Assembly (NCBI RefSeq): GCF_019599185.1
Contig: NZ_JAIEUL010000002.1
Span: forward strand, 124,001 to 188,000
DNA length: 64,000 bases
From: Cryobacterium inferilacus
GTDB lineage: Bacteria; Actinomycetota; Actinomycetes; Actinomycetales; Microbacteriaceae
Reading direction: 5' to 3'
Part shown: one piece after another, positions 9,138 to 20,581 of the stretch
How the letters are laid out: every line of letters starts with the position of its first letter
How positions within the stretch are numbered: position 1 is the stretch's first letter
Program-made: the position numbers and the translations under genes
Notes under the pieces: generated by a model
Databases searched by the model: none
What the model was told of the DNA's origin: nothing
The model's input: only the letters and a program-made list of their open reading frames with translations

Positions 9138-9821
9138 ATGGCGCTAACTCCGGAAGATGTAGTCAACAAGCGGTTTCAGTCGACCAAGTTCCGTGAGGGA
9201 TATGACCAGGACGAGGTTGACGACTTCCTCGACGAGGTCGTTGTCGAGCTGCGACGTCTGACCCAGGAGAACGAGGAGCTCAAGGCTCGTCTCTCCGGCG
9301 GAGAAGGCGTACCTGCCTCCGCTCCGGTCAGCGCGGCACCGACCAAGGTTGCCGAGCCGGTCAACACGCCCGAGCCCGTCGCCGAGCCCGTGGCCGCTGT
9401 CGTGCCTGAGCCCGTTGCAGCAGCGCCCGTCGCCGCAGCGCCTGTCGCCGAGCCGATCGACGAGACCGCCGGCACCACCAACCTGCTGCAGCTGGCCCGC
9501 CGCCTGCACGAGGAGCACGTCAAGGAAGGCGCCGAGAAGCGCGATGCCCTGATCGCCGAGGGTCACGCCACGGCCGCCCGCGTCATCGCGGAATCCGAAG
9601 CCAAGCAGCGCGCCCAGATCAACATCCTCGAGAAGGAGCGTTCGGTTCTCGAGAACAAGATCGAAGAGCTGCGCACCTTCGAGCGTGAATACCGCCAGAA
9701 GCTGAAGAGCTACATCGAGGGTCAGCTGCGCGACCTCGACTCCGCGTCACCTGTCGGTGCCGGCGCGGGCAAGGACTCGGGAAACTCGCCGAAGGCGAGC
9801 TTCCAGGGCTTTGGCGCGTAG
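9138..9821 (+). CDS. divIVA: DivIVA/Wag31 polar growth and septum-site protein
   Basis: Coiled-coil scaffold that binds negatively curved membrane and organises polar growth in actinobacteria. 227 residues. The start is set at ATG 9138, after GAGGTGGAAAGCC; a TTG five codons earlier overlaps that ribosome site and is rejected. The N-terminal DivIVA domain (MALTPEDVVNKRFQSTKF, then EGYDQDEVDDFLDEVV) is followed by a coiled coil (about 28-52), a Pro/Ala/Val low-complexity linker (about 60-110), then a long second coiled coil (about 115-200) with heptad-like charged residues. The tail ends in SFQGFGA. It overlaps the probable lspA start. Confidence 0.95.
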   Translation: MALTPEDVVNKRFQSTKFREGYDQDEVDDFLDEVVVELRRLTQENEELKARLSGGEGVPASAPVSAAPTKVAEPVNTPEPVAEPVAAVVPEPVAAAPVAAAPVAEPIDETAGTTNLLQLARRLHEEHVKEGAEKRDALIAEGHATAARVIAESEAKQRAQINILEKERSVLENKIEELRTFEREYRQKLKSYIEGQLRDLDSASPVGAGAGKDSGNSPKASFQGFGA

Positions 9822-10422
9822 TACCAGCGCGACGATCAACTCCCGCGCCCTCGTCGTCCTGGCCCTCGTGGCCATCGGCGGGTTTGCGCTAGACCAGATC
9901 AGCAAGGCTCTCGTCGTCAACTCGATGACAGAGGGCCAAATCGCTCGGGTTCTGACTGATGTGCTGCACCTGCACTTCATTCGGAACCCGGGCGCTGCTT
10001 TTTCATTCGCCACCGGCCTCACCTGGGTGTTCACCCTCGTCTCGGCCGGTGTCGTCGTGTTCGTCCTGTGGTTCGCCCGCCGCATCCGCTCGGTGTCCTG
10101 GGCCATCGTCTTCGGCCTCTTGCTGGGCGGCGTACTCGGCAATCTCGCCGACCGACTCTTCCGCGAGCCGTCCATCGGGCTCGGGCATGTGGTCGACTTC
10201 ATCAGCACGCCGTGGATGCTTCCGGCGATCTACAACATCGCCGACGTCTGCATCGTGGTGAGCATGGCACTGTTCATGGTGCTCACCCTGCTGGACATCG
10301 GCCTCGACGGTCGGCGCGCATCCGCGCAGGCGACACCCCCGGAAGCCGACGCAGAGCCGGTCGCGGCCGGAACCATCCAGAGCCCACTCTCTCCACCCCT
10401 CACTGACTCCACCCCCAACTGA
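9811..10422 (+). CDS. lspA: Lipoprotein signal peptidase LspA (signal peptidase II)
   Basis: Inner-membrane aspartyl protease that removes signal peptides from diacylglyceryl-modified prolipoproteins such as the ProX lipoprotein encoded later in this window. Four hydrophobic segments; catalytic-motif regions are [23 protein letters not shown] and GLGHVVDFI, with the two Asp residues in the last two motifs. The start is assigned to TTG 9811 ([12 protein letters not shown]), overlapping divIVA by 11 bases; the frame stays open further upstream but only inside divIVA. Start position is moderately uncertain, function is not. The C-terminal tail is hydrophilic and Pro/Ser-rich. Confidence 0.93.
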   Translation: MARSTSATINSRALVVLALVAIGGFALDQISKALVVNSMTEGQIARVLTDVLHLHFIRNPGAAFSFATGLTWVFTLVSAGVVVFVLWFARRIRSVSWAIVFGLLLGGVLGNLADRLFREPSIGLGHVVDFISTPWMLPAIYNIADVCIVVSMALFMVLTLLDIGLDGRRASAQATPPEADAEPVAAGTIQSPLSPPLTDSTPN

Positions 10423-10430
10423 ACGGCATC

Positions 10431-11351
10431 ATGGAAAACCGATCCCTTCCCCTGCCCGACGGCCTGGACGGTGTCCGCGTCGACGCGGGCATCGCCAAGC
10501 TGTTCGGTTTCTCCCGCAGCTTCGCGGCCGAGATCGCCGAGGCCGACGGGGTCACCCAGGACGGGGTCACCGTCGGCAAGTCGGACAAGCTCCGTGCCGG
10601 TGCCTGGCTCGATGTCAGCTGGCAGCCCAAGATGGACCTGGTGATCGTTCCGATCGCCGTTCCCGACCTCACCATCGTGCACGACGACGACGACATCGTG
10701 GTCGTCAACAAGCCCTCTGGGGTCGCCGCGCACCCGAGCGTGGGCTGGACGGGACCCACGGTGCTGGGTGCCCTCGCGGCCGCCGGGTACCGTATCGCCA
10801 CGACCGGGGTGTCCGAACGCGCCGGGATCGTGCACCGCCTCGACGTGGGGACGAGCGGCCTGATGGTCGTCGCCAAGTCCGAGCACGCGTACACCCACCT
10901 CAAGCGGGCCTTCCACGACCGCGAGGTCGACAAGATCTACCACGCCATCGTGCAGGGCCACCCGGACCCCTCCAGTGGAACCATCGACGCGCCCATCGGT
11001 CGCCACCCGCGGTCGGACTGGAAATTCGCCGTCATCGCCGGCGGCAAGGATTCCATCACCCACTACGAGACCCTGGAGGCGTTCCCCTCCGCGTCCCTGC
11101 TCGAGGTGCACCTCGAAACCGGTCGCACCCACCAGATCCGGGTTCACATGGCCGCCCAGCGGCATCCGTGTGTCGGCGACGCCATGTACGGTGCAGAGGC
11201 GAAGATCACCGCCAGGTTGGGCCTCACCCGGCAGTGGCTGGTGGCCAAGCAGCTGTCGTTCGAGCACCCGTCCTCTGGCGAGTGGGTGACCTTCAACGCC
11301 GAATACCCGGACGACCTGGCCAACGCGCTGCGGATCCTCCGCGGCGATTAG
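10431..11351 (+). CDS. rluD: RluA/RluD-family rRNA pseudouridine synthase
   Basis: Cytoplasmic enzyme isomerising uridine to pseudouridine in structured RNA, most likely 23S rRNA. 306 residues. An N-terminal S4-like RNA-binding region ([30 protein letters not shown]) precedes the catalytic domain with the Asp motif [19 protein letters not shown] (catalytic D in HRLD) and [14 protein letters not shown] 10431 lies eight bases after lspA. The lspA-rluD pairing is a very common gene order. The exact uridine target cannot be told from sequence; RluD is the most usual assignment. Confidence 0.9.
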   Translation: MENRSLPLPDGLDGVRVDAGIAKLFGFSRSFAAEIAEADGVTQDGVTVGKSDKLRAGAWLDVSWQPKMDLVIVPIAVPDLTIVHDDDDIVVVNKPSGVAAHPSVGWTGPTVLGALAAAGYRIATTGVSERAGIVHRLDVGTSGLMVVAKSEHAYTHLKRAFHDREVDKIYHAIVQGHPDPSSGTIDAPIGRHPRSDWKFAVIAGGKDSITHYETLEAFPSASLLEVHLETGRTHQIRVHMAAQRHPCVGDAMYGAEAKITARLGLTRQWLVAKQLSFEHPSSGEWVTFNAEYPDDLANALRILRGD

Positions 11352-11392
11352 TATCTTCTTCAATCCAACACCCCAGAGCAGCTGGAGCAGTC

Positions 11393-14901
<3,509 letters not shown>

Positions 14902-14914
<13 letters not shown>

Positions 14915-14937
14915 TCACCCTGCCTCACCTGATCACC
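14902..14937 (+). repeat. 18-bp perfect tandem duplication spanning the dnaE stop
   Basis: CTGCCTCACCTGATCACC occurs at 14902-14919 and again, adjacent and identical, at 14920-14937. The dnaE stop (TGA, 14912-14914) is inside copy one, and copy two contains a second stop in the same frame, so the duplication left the protein unchanged. It looks like a recent slippage event. Confidence 0.9.
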
Positions 14938-14954
14938 GCCGCGTCAGTTGCCGG

Positions 14955-16559
14955 TCAGAACGGCGGGTTCTCGGGTACCGGTGGTGACGGGCGACGCGTG
15001 GGTTGGTGTTCGGGCATCAGGTAGCTCGCCGCGGCGGGTCGTCTGCGTTTCTTGGGTGTCACCACCGGTGGCCGGGGTCTGGGTGGTGCGACCGGATTGG
15101 CCGGGTCGGTGCGGTAGCTGCGCTTGCCCGGTGAGGTCCAGTGCAAAACACCGCCCGGTTCCTGAACGACCTGCCACTGGGAGAGGTGTTTGAGCCGGTG
15201 GTGGGCTTCGCAGAGGTGGGCGAGGTTGTCGCAGTCGGTGCTGCCGCCGTTCGCCCAGTCGTCGGTGTGATCCACATCTGATTTCACCGCGGGGCGGTTG
15301 CAGCCGGGGAACCGGCAGGTTTCGTCGCGCATGCGTAGCCATTTCTTCATGGCCTTGGTGTTCTTGTACTGGGTTTTGCCCAGTGAGAGCACGACCCCGG
15401 TTTCAGGGTGGGTGAGCAGCCGGGTGAAGCTGGGCGCGCCGGCGGCGATGTCCCGGGCGGTCTCGGGGGAGATCGGCCCGTACCCCTCGAGGGTGGCGGG
15501 TTCATCGCTCTGGCCCAGCAGGGTCAGCACCGGCACCGTGATCATCACCGTGCCGCGGATGCCCGCGCCAAGACCGTCCGGCGTGACACCGTCGAGCAGC
15601 AGGGCCCGGGTGATGTCCGCCCGAAGCTGAGCGAGACCACGCCTGCGCTGCTGTTCGGCTTCGGCCCGCTCTGCCGCCGACCCCGGTGCCGAGCCCGAGC
15701 CCGCGCCCGCGCCCGTTCCCGCGCCGGTGTCGCCGTGCTGCTGCAGAGCCTTGGCAGTGGTGTCGATGCGGTCGAAGGCGGATTTGGTGTCGTGGGCGGT
15801 GCCGTACCAGTGCAACCAGCCCATCCCGTCGGCGGCCGGTTCCCACCGGGTGTGCCGCTCGGCGAGGGCATTCTTGGTGCGAATCACGATCGATTCCGGG
15901 TGCTGCTTCTCCCGCAACCGGTGCGCCCGGTTGCTGAACCGGCCCACCGGCAACGTCTTCGCGTGCGGCAACACCGCCTCTTCGAACGCGGCCTGGTCCT
16001 CCTCGGGCAGGGTGCGCAGCTGATCGATCAACGCCTTGGCATGCGGGTAACTGATCTCCCCGGCCGAGAGGGCTTCGAACGTGGCCGTGGTGGAGTACAA
16101 CCAGAGCGACTCGTCCAGCAGCCGCTCGACGGTGCGTTCGTGCAGGTTCAACAGGCACGCCGTCTCACTCACGATCGTGCGCCTCGCCACCTCCCGGTCC
16201 TCCCACCGCCCGAACGCAATTGCGCGCGCCTGGTCCTCGGTGAGCGTGGCGGCGTCCCGGTCGGCCAACCGGACGCTCTCCGGGCTGCCCTGCAGCCGCG
16301 ACGCCACCTGCGGCTCCTCGCTCCAGAGCTGCAGTTCCGCCAGCCGTTCGGCCTGTCGGGCCTGGGCTTGGGCGATGGCGCGGTGCTCGGCCGCGATCAG
16401 CTCGGTGCGCCGCACCAGCTCCGTGCGCACCCAGTCGGGATCGGCTCGATCGGGCCCTGGCGGGTGGTCGGGGGCGGGGGTGGATCCGGGTGGGGCGGGT
16501 TCCGGAGAGTAGTCGTCATCGTCCGGAACTGGCGGTGGTGCCTGGTCTGGGCTACTCAT
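14955..16559 (-). CDS. DUF222 / HNH endonuclease domain protein (13E12 repeat family type)
   Basis: 534 residues. The N-terminal half is the DUF222 region typical of actinobacterial 13E12-repeat proteins (LLDESLWLYSTTATFEALSAGEISYPHAKALIDQLRTLPEEDQAAFEEAVLPHA). A Gly/Ala low-complexity patch (about 275-300) separates it from the second DUF222 part with GVTPDGLGAGIRGTVMITVPVLTLLG. The C-terminal HNH nuclease module has RDETCRFPGCNRPAVKSDVDHTDDW, then CDNLAHLCEAHHRLKH, with the expected Cys pairs and His residues. These genes are usually multicopy in Microbacteriaceae; role unproven, sometimes treated as mobile or selfish. I see no terminal repeats. A palindrome lies directly upstream of the ATG. 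It is convergent with dnaE. Confidence 0.88.
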   Translation of the reverse strand: MSSPDQAPPPVPDDDDYSPEPAPPGSTPAPDHPPGPDRADPDWVRTELVRRTELIAAEHRAIAQAQARQAERLAELQLWSEEPQVASRLQGSPESVRLADRDAATLTEDQARAIAFGRWEDREVARRTIVSETACLLNLHERTVERLLDESLWLYSTTATFEALSAGEISYPHAKALIDQLRTLPEEDQAAFEEAVLPHAKTLPVGRFSNRAHRLREKQHPESIVIRTKNALAERHTRWEPAADGMGWLHWYGTAHDTKSAFDRIDTTAKALQQHGDTGAGTGAGAGSGSAPGSAAERAEAEQQRRRGLAQLRADITRALLLDGVTPDGLGAGIRGTVMITVPVLTLLGQSDEPATLEGYGPISPETARDIAAGAPSFTRLLTHPETGVVLSLGKTQYKNTKAMKKWLRMRDETCRFPGCNRPAVKSDVDHTDDWANGGSTDCDNLAHLCEAHHRLKHLSQWQVVQEPGGVLHWTSPGKRSYRTDPANPVAPPRPRPPVVTPKKRRRPAAASYLMPEHQPTRRPSPPVPENPPF

Positions 16560-16560
16560 A

Positions 16561-16575
16561 CTGAGATCATCTCAG
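16561..16575. promoter_or_regulatory. 15-bp palindrome immediately upstream of the HNH gene start
   Basis: CTGAGATCATCTCAG has two perfect seven-base arms around a single central base, ending one base from the ATG of the minus-strand HNH gene (16559). The position is suited to a repressor or to blocking initiation. No regulator is identifiable, so this is a structural observation only. Confidence 0.5.
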
Positions 16576-16659
16576 CTACCACCGACACTGAGGCCCGCCC
16601 GGCCAGACCCAGAACGCACCCAGGGAAAATCAAGTTCTGAGTCGGGCCGCAGAGAGAAC

Positions 16660-17157
16660 TCAGCGCAGGATTTCGACCATCAAGACCCAGGCGTCGAGCA
16701 TGGAACCGACCACGGTGACCACCATCCCGGCGGCCAGCCAGTACAGGCCGGTGCCGTCCCCGGTGAGCAGCAGGAGCAGAGCGCCCACCACAACGGGCGC
16801 CAGCTGCAGCGTGGCGAGCGGCACGTAGAGAGCGAGGGAATGCCCGGCGCTGTCACTTTGATGCGTCCGACGGTGCAGTGAGAGGACGTGCAGCACGATG
16901 ACCGGCACGACGGCCACCAACACCTCGGCGCCGAGAAGGGGTGCGGACTGGCCGGGCACAAGGATGAGGGCCGCCATCACCACCACCAGCACGAGAGATC
17001 CGATCGCGGACGCGGCGCGCGCCGTGAGGCCGCGATACGCCAGAATCTCCTTGATGTTCACCGAGATGGCGACCATCACGAGCCCGGCCAGGGCCGCAGC
17101 CGCACCGGCCATGGCCACGGCGAAATCGCCCCAGGCCGTCGTCAGCGCCGCAGCCAT
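16660..17157 (-). CDS. Small four-helix membrane protein, function unknown
   Basis: 165 residues with a clear ribosome site (AAGGAGG) just before the ATG at 17157, which fixes the start well inside a longer open frame. Four hydrophobic segments are visible, roughly residues 12-35 (GAAAALAGLVMVAISVNI), 45-65, 75-95 and 113-160. I do not recognise a named family; the N-terminal pattern, a hydrophobic helix followed by NIKEILAYRGLTARAASAIGSLVLV, resembles uncharacterised actinobacterial membrane proteins. The gene is monocistronic, divergent from the acyltransferase at 17312, with 154 bp between them. Confidence 0.75.
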   Translation of the reverse strand: MAAALTTAWGDFAVAMAGAAAALAGLVMVAISVNIKEILAYRGLTARAASAIGSLVLVVVMAALILVPGQSAPLLGAEVLVAVVPVIVLHVLSLHRRTHQSDSAGHSLALYVPLATLQLAPVVVGALLLLLTGDGTGLYWLAAGMVVTVVGSMLDAWVLMVEILR

Positions 17158-17299
17158 GTCCCTCCTTGAACCAGCTCGCGTGGATGCGCACACGATAGCG
17201 CGACGATCCGACCGGGTGCGCGCCGACTTGGCCCGCGACCGGTGAAAAAACAGCACCGTGCTGCCCGCATGTGGCCAGCCGGTTGACAGCCTGGGGCCA

Positions 17300-17305
17300 T
17301 ACGCT
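17300..17305 (+). promoter_or_regulatory. Leaderless -10 box for acyltransferase gene
   Basis: TACGCT lies exactly six bases before ATG 17312, so transcription would begin at or next to the start codon. There is no ribosome site. A TTGACA at 17283-17288 is too close (11 bp) to be its -35. Confidence 0.5.
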
Positions 17306-17311
17306 AGAGCC

Positions 17312-18109
17312 ATGAGAACGCGCACCAGGGAACCGATCTACAGCACGGCCATCACGGCCGGCCGAACCGTCTTCGGCCTGTTCCGTCTTCGGCCGTCCGT
17401 GACGGGTCTGGCGAACCTGCCGGATGCCGGGGGAGCGGTCCTCGCGATCACTCACTTCGGTTACGCGGACTTCGCCCTCGTCGAGTGGATGACGTGGCGG
17501 AAGAACAAGCGCCACATCCGTTTCATGGCGAAGAAGGGGGCGTTCGACAAGCCCCTCGTCGGCTTTCTGCTGCGCGGAATGCGGCACATCAATGTGGACA
17601 TGACCGCTGGCGCCCAGGCCTACGCCGATGCCGTTCGAGCACTCAGCGCCGGCGAACTCGTCGGGGTGTTTCCGGAGGGCGGCGTGAACGCATCCTTCAC
17701 GGTGCGCGACCTGAAGACCGGCGCGGCCCGGATGGCCCAGGAGGCGAACGTGCCCATTGTGCCGATCGCCGTCTGGGGTGGACACCGGCTGCTCACCAAG
17801 AACCACAAGCCGTCGGTGCGGGAGGCCTATGGCACTCCGGTGACGTTCGCGGTGGGAACCCCGATCCGGGTCGAGGCGGACGACGACCCGCAGGCCGTCA
17901 CGCTGGCCCTGCACGGCACCCTGCAGACGCTCGTGGACGGCCTGCAGAAGCGCTACCCGGTGGCCGGTGCCGGCCGCTGGTGGCAGCCGGCCCACCTGGG
18001 CGGGACCGCCCCGACACCGGCAGAAGCCGCCGCCACCGAAGCGGAACGCCAGCTTCGGAAGGCCGCCGCCCGGGCTGCCGCCGGCTCACCCGGCATGGAA
18101 AGGCGGTAA
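17312..18109 (+). CDS. PlsC-type 1-acyl-glycerol-3-phosphate acyltransferase family protein
   Basis: Membrane-associated lysophospholipid acyltransferase (phosphatidate synthesis or a related lipid acylation). 265 residues from ATG 17312. The PlsC block I motif, normally NHxxxxD, appears as THFGYADFALVEW (about residue 44), with the His and Asp at the canonical spacing; block III is GVFPEGGVNAS; block IV is VPIVPIAVWGG. The Ala-rich C-terminal 40 residues are probably disordered. The gene stands alone with a predicted leaderless promoter. Exact acyl acceptor is not deducible. Confidence 0.85.
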   Translation: MRTRTREPIYSTAITAGRTVFGLFRLRPSVTGLANLPDAGGAVLAITHFGYADFALVEWMTWRKNKRHIRFMAKKGAFDKPLVGFLLRGMRHINVDMTAGAQAYADAVRALSAGELVGVFPEGGVNASFTVRDLKTGAARMAQEANVPIVPIAVWGGHRLLTKNHKPSVREAYGTPVTFAVGTPIRVEADDDPQAVTLALHGTLQTLVDGLQKRYPVAGAGRWWQPAHLGGTAPTPAEAAATEAERQLRKAAARAAAGSPGMERR

Positions 18110-18137
18110 CGGCGCGTCGAGCGCGCGGAGGGACCGG

Positions 18138-18689
18138 TTAGAGCGTGTCGCCCAGCGCCCGGTACCTGCGCTCGTGGTAGATGAGAGCCTCGTCGTCGGC
18201 ACCGAGACCGCCGCCCTCGATCTGCACCACGACGACAGCCGAGTTGTGCACGCTGACCCGTTCCACGATGCGCCCGACCATCCACGACGTCACGTCGTTG
18301 AGTACGGGCAGGCCGTGAGGTCCCACCCGCCAGTGGTCGCCGATGAAGCGCTGGGTGTTCGGGCCGGCGAGCCGCTCAGCCAAGGCCCGATTGCGCAGAC
18401 CGAGCAGGTGGATGACCACCCTCTCGGTTTCGTTCACGGCGGGCCAGGAACTGGCCGACTTCGCCATGTTGAACGTGGCCAGGGGAGGCACCGCCGACAT
18501 CGAGGCGAGGGAGGTGGCGGTGAAACCCACCGGCGTTCCCTGGGCGTCCAGCGCTGTCACGACGGACACGCCCGCCGCGTGCCGACGGAACGCATTCTTG
18601 AAAGCAGCCAGGTCGGCCGGAGCGTGCGGATCGGTGTCGAGTGTGGTGGCCTGGGGGATCCCGGCCTGCCCGGTGGTGCGTTCGGTCAT
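18138..18689 (-). CDS. Flavin reductase-domain FMN-binding oxidoreductase
   Basis: Small NAD(P)H:flavin oxidoreductase of the HpaC/flavin_Reduct type that supplies reduced flavin to a monooxygenase or works alone. 183 residues from ATG 18689; an upstream GTG at 18713 sits one base after a TAGGCT box and is less likely. Typical elements: FKNAFRRHAAGVSVVTALDAQGTPVGFTATSLASMSAVPPLATFNM at the N-terminal half (flavin-binding split barrel) and NDVTSWMVGRIVERVSVHNSAVVVVQIEGGG toward the end, with the near-terminal LIYHERRYRAL. No monooxygenase partner is adjacent, so the physiological substrate is unknown. Confidence 0.85.
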   Translation of the reverse strand: MTERTTGQAGIPQATTLDTDPHAPADLAAFKNAFRRHAAGVSVVTALDAQGTPVGFTATSLASMSAVPPLATFNMAKSASSWPAVNETERVVIHLLGLRNRALAERLAGPNTQRFIGDHWRVGPHGLPVLNDVTSWMVGRIVERVSVHNSAVVVVQIEGGGLGADDEALIYHERRYRALGDTL

Positions 18690-18760
18690 AGTGGAGCCAA
18701 TCGTTTCACCCACCAGCCTATTCCCGTGGCCGGTGCGGTTCTTGGATAAGCTGGAGCGAC

Positions 18761-20080
18761 ATGATCCAGACGATTGACCTTCGAGGAACGCGGCCTGCTC
18801 CGGCCGATCTTTTGGCCTCAGTGCCCCGGGCGCTCACCAGCGTTACCGTCGCCAGCGACGTCGCGGCCGAGCTGATCGACGACGTGCGCGCACGCGGCGA
18901 ACTGGCCCTGCTCGACCAGGCCGAGCGCCTCGACCGGGTGCGCCCAGGGCACGTGCGGGTTCCGGCGGCCCACGTCGAGGAAGCCCTAGCCGCCCTCGAC
19001 CCCAGCGTGCGCACGGCGATCGAGGAAACCATCCGTCGGGTGCGCCTGGCCAGCGCCGCCCAGGTACCGCCGCTGGTCACCACGACCATCGCCGACGGCG
19101 CCGAGATCGTGCAGCGCTGGCGCCCCGTGCAGCGCGTCGGCCTCTACGTTCCGGGCGGAAAGGCCGTCTACCCGTCCAGTGTGGTGATGAACGTGGTTCC
19201 CGCCCAGGTGGCCGGCGTCACCTCGATCGCCCTCGCCTCGCCGCCGCAGAGCCACTTCGGCGGCCGGGTGCACCCCACCATCCTCGCCGTGGCCGGCCTG
19301 CTCGGTGTCGACGAGATCTACGCCATGGGCGGTGCAGGCGCCGTGGGCGCCTTCGCCTACGGCGTACCGGGCCTCGGCCTCGACCCCGTGCAACTCGTCA
19401 CCGGCCCTGGCAACGTCTATGTGGCCGCGGCCAAGCGGCTCGTGCGCGGTGTCACCGGGATCGACTCCGAGGCGGGCCCCACCGACATCCTGGTGATCGC
19501 GGATGCCGCTGCCGACCCCGCCTTCGTCGCCGCCGACCTGGTGAGCCAGGCCGAACACGATGAACTCGCCGCCGCGGTACTCGTCACGGACTCCGCCGAG
19601 CTCGCCGCGGCCGTCGAGGCGCTCCTGGACACCCTGGTCACCACGACCACCCACTCGGAACGGGTCGCCGCCTCGCTCGGCGGCAGCCAGTCGGCGATCG
19701 TGCTCGTCGACGACCTCGCCCAGGCCGCCGCGTTCAGCAACGCCTTCGGCCCTGAGCACCTCGAGATCCAGACCGACGACGTCGACGCCGTACTCGCGCT
19801 GATCGACAACGCCGGCGCCATCTTCCTGGGCCCGTACTCGCCGGTGAGCCTCGGCGACTACGCCGCCGGGTCCAACCACGTGCTGCCCACCGGCGGACAG
19901 GCCCGCTTCTCCGCCGCGCTCGGCGCCTACACGTTCCTCCGCCCCCAGCAGGTGGTGCGCTACAGCCGAGGGGGTCTGGCCGACGTGGCCGACCACATCC
20001 TGTCGCTCTCAGACGCCGAGGCGCTGCCCGCGCACGGTGACGCGGTGAGCGCACGCTTTGCCACCACCGTGGAACGGTAG
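18761..20080 (+). CDS. hisD: Histidinol dehydrogenase HisD
   Basis: Zn-dependent NAD+ enzyme catalysing the last two steps of histidine synthesis (L-histidinol to histidine). 439 residues. Signatures: RVGLYVPGGKAVYPSSVVMN, GGAGAVGAFAYG, GPGNVYVAAAKRLV, GIDSEAGPTDILVIAD and the base/metal region LVSQAEHDELAAAVLVT, then GDYAAGSNHVLPTGGQARF. TAAGCT lies eight bases before the ATG, with GGAG in between, giving a very short or absent leader. Other his genes are not in the window. nrdR starts 12 bp after the stop. Confidence 0.96.
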   Translation: MIQTIDLRGTRPAPADLLASVPRALTSVTVASDVAAELIDDVRARGELALLDQAERLDRVRPGHVRVPAAHVEEALAALDPSVRTAIEETIRRVRLASAAQVPPLVTTTIADGAEIVQRWRPVQRVGLYVPGGKAVYPSSVVMNVVPAQVAGVTSIALASPPQSHFGGRVHPTILAVAGLLGVDEIYAMGGAGAVGAFAYGVPGLGLDPVQLVTGPGNVYVAAAKRLVRGVTGIDSEAGPTDILVIADAAADPAFVAADLVSQAEHDELAAAVLVTDSAELAAAVEALLDTLVTTTTHSERVAASLGGSQSAIVLVDDLAQAAAFSNAFGPEHLEIQTDDVDAVLALIDNAGAIFLGPYSPVSLGDYAAGSNHVLPTGGQARFSAALGAYTFLRPQQVVRYSRGGLADVADHILSLSDAEALPAHGDAVSARFATTVER

Positions 20081-20092
20081 GCTCACAGCACT

Positions 20093-20575
20093 ATGTACTG
20101 CCCGTTCTGCCGTCACCCCGACTCCCGTGTCATCGACTCCCGCACCAGCGACGACGGGCTGTCGATCCGTCGCCGCCGGCAGTGTCCCGAATGCGGTCGC
20201 CGGTTCAGCACCACGGAGACCGCCAGCCTGAACATCATCAAGCGCAGCGGGGTCGTAGAACCGTTCAGCCGCGAGAAGATCGTGTCCGGCGTGCGCAAGG
20301 CCTGCCAGGGCCGCCCGGTCACCGACTCCGATCTGGCCATGCTGGCGCAGAAGGTCGAGGAGACCATCCGGCAGACCGGCGCGTCACAGATCGAGGCCAA
20401 CGACATCGGCCTGGCCATCCTCGCGCCCCTCCGTGACCTCGATGAGGTGGCGTACCTGCGCTTCGCCAGCGTGTACCAGGCTTTCGATTCCCTCGAGGAC
20501 TTCGAGAGTGCTATCTCCCAGCTCCGCACCGAGCACGCCGCAGCAGCGGATGCCGACGTGGACCCCGATCTGTAG
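20093..20575 (+). CDS. nrdR: Ribonucleotide reductase transcriptional repressor NrdR
   Basis: Zn-ribbon/ATP-cone repressor that controls ribonucleotide reductase genes according to dATP/ATP. 160 residues. The ribbon uses CPFC (residues 3-6) and CPEC (about 31-34); the ATP-cone follows ([26 protein letters not shown]). A TAGGCT box at 20078-20083 overlaps the hisD stop codon and lies nine bases from the ATG, suggesting an own promoter with a near-zero leader besides read-through from hisD. No NrdR box was seen locally; its targets are elsewhere. Confidence 0.95.
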   Translation: MYCPFCRHPDSRVIDSRTSDDGLSIRRRRQCPECGRRFSTTETASLNIIKRSGVVEPFSREKIVSGVRKACQGRPVTDSDLAMLAQKVEETIRQTGASQIEANDIGLAILAPLRDLDEVAYLRFASVYQAFDSLEDFESAISQLRTEHAAAADADVDPDL

Positions 20576-20581
20576 GCACGC

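Noticed and set aside
14955-16559. DUF222/HNH gene as insertion sequence or intein
   Set aside because: No terminal inverted repeats, target duplication or splicing motifs were seen; it stays a stand-alone nuclease-like gene.
17283-17288. TTGACA as -35 for the acyltransferase gene
   Set aside because: Only 11 bp separate it from the TACGCT box, outside usual 16-19 bp spacing; the alternative TAGAGC -10 would start transcription inside the coding region.
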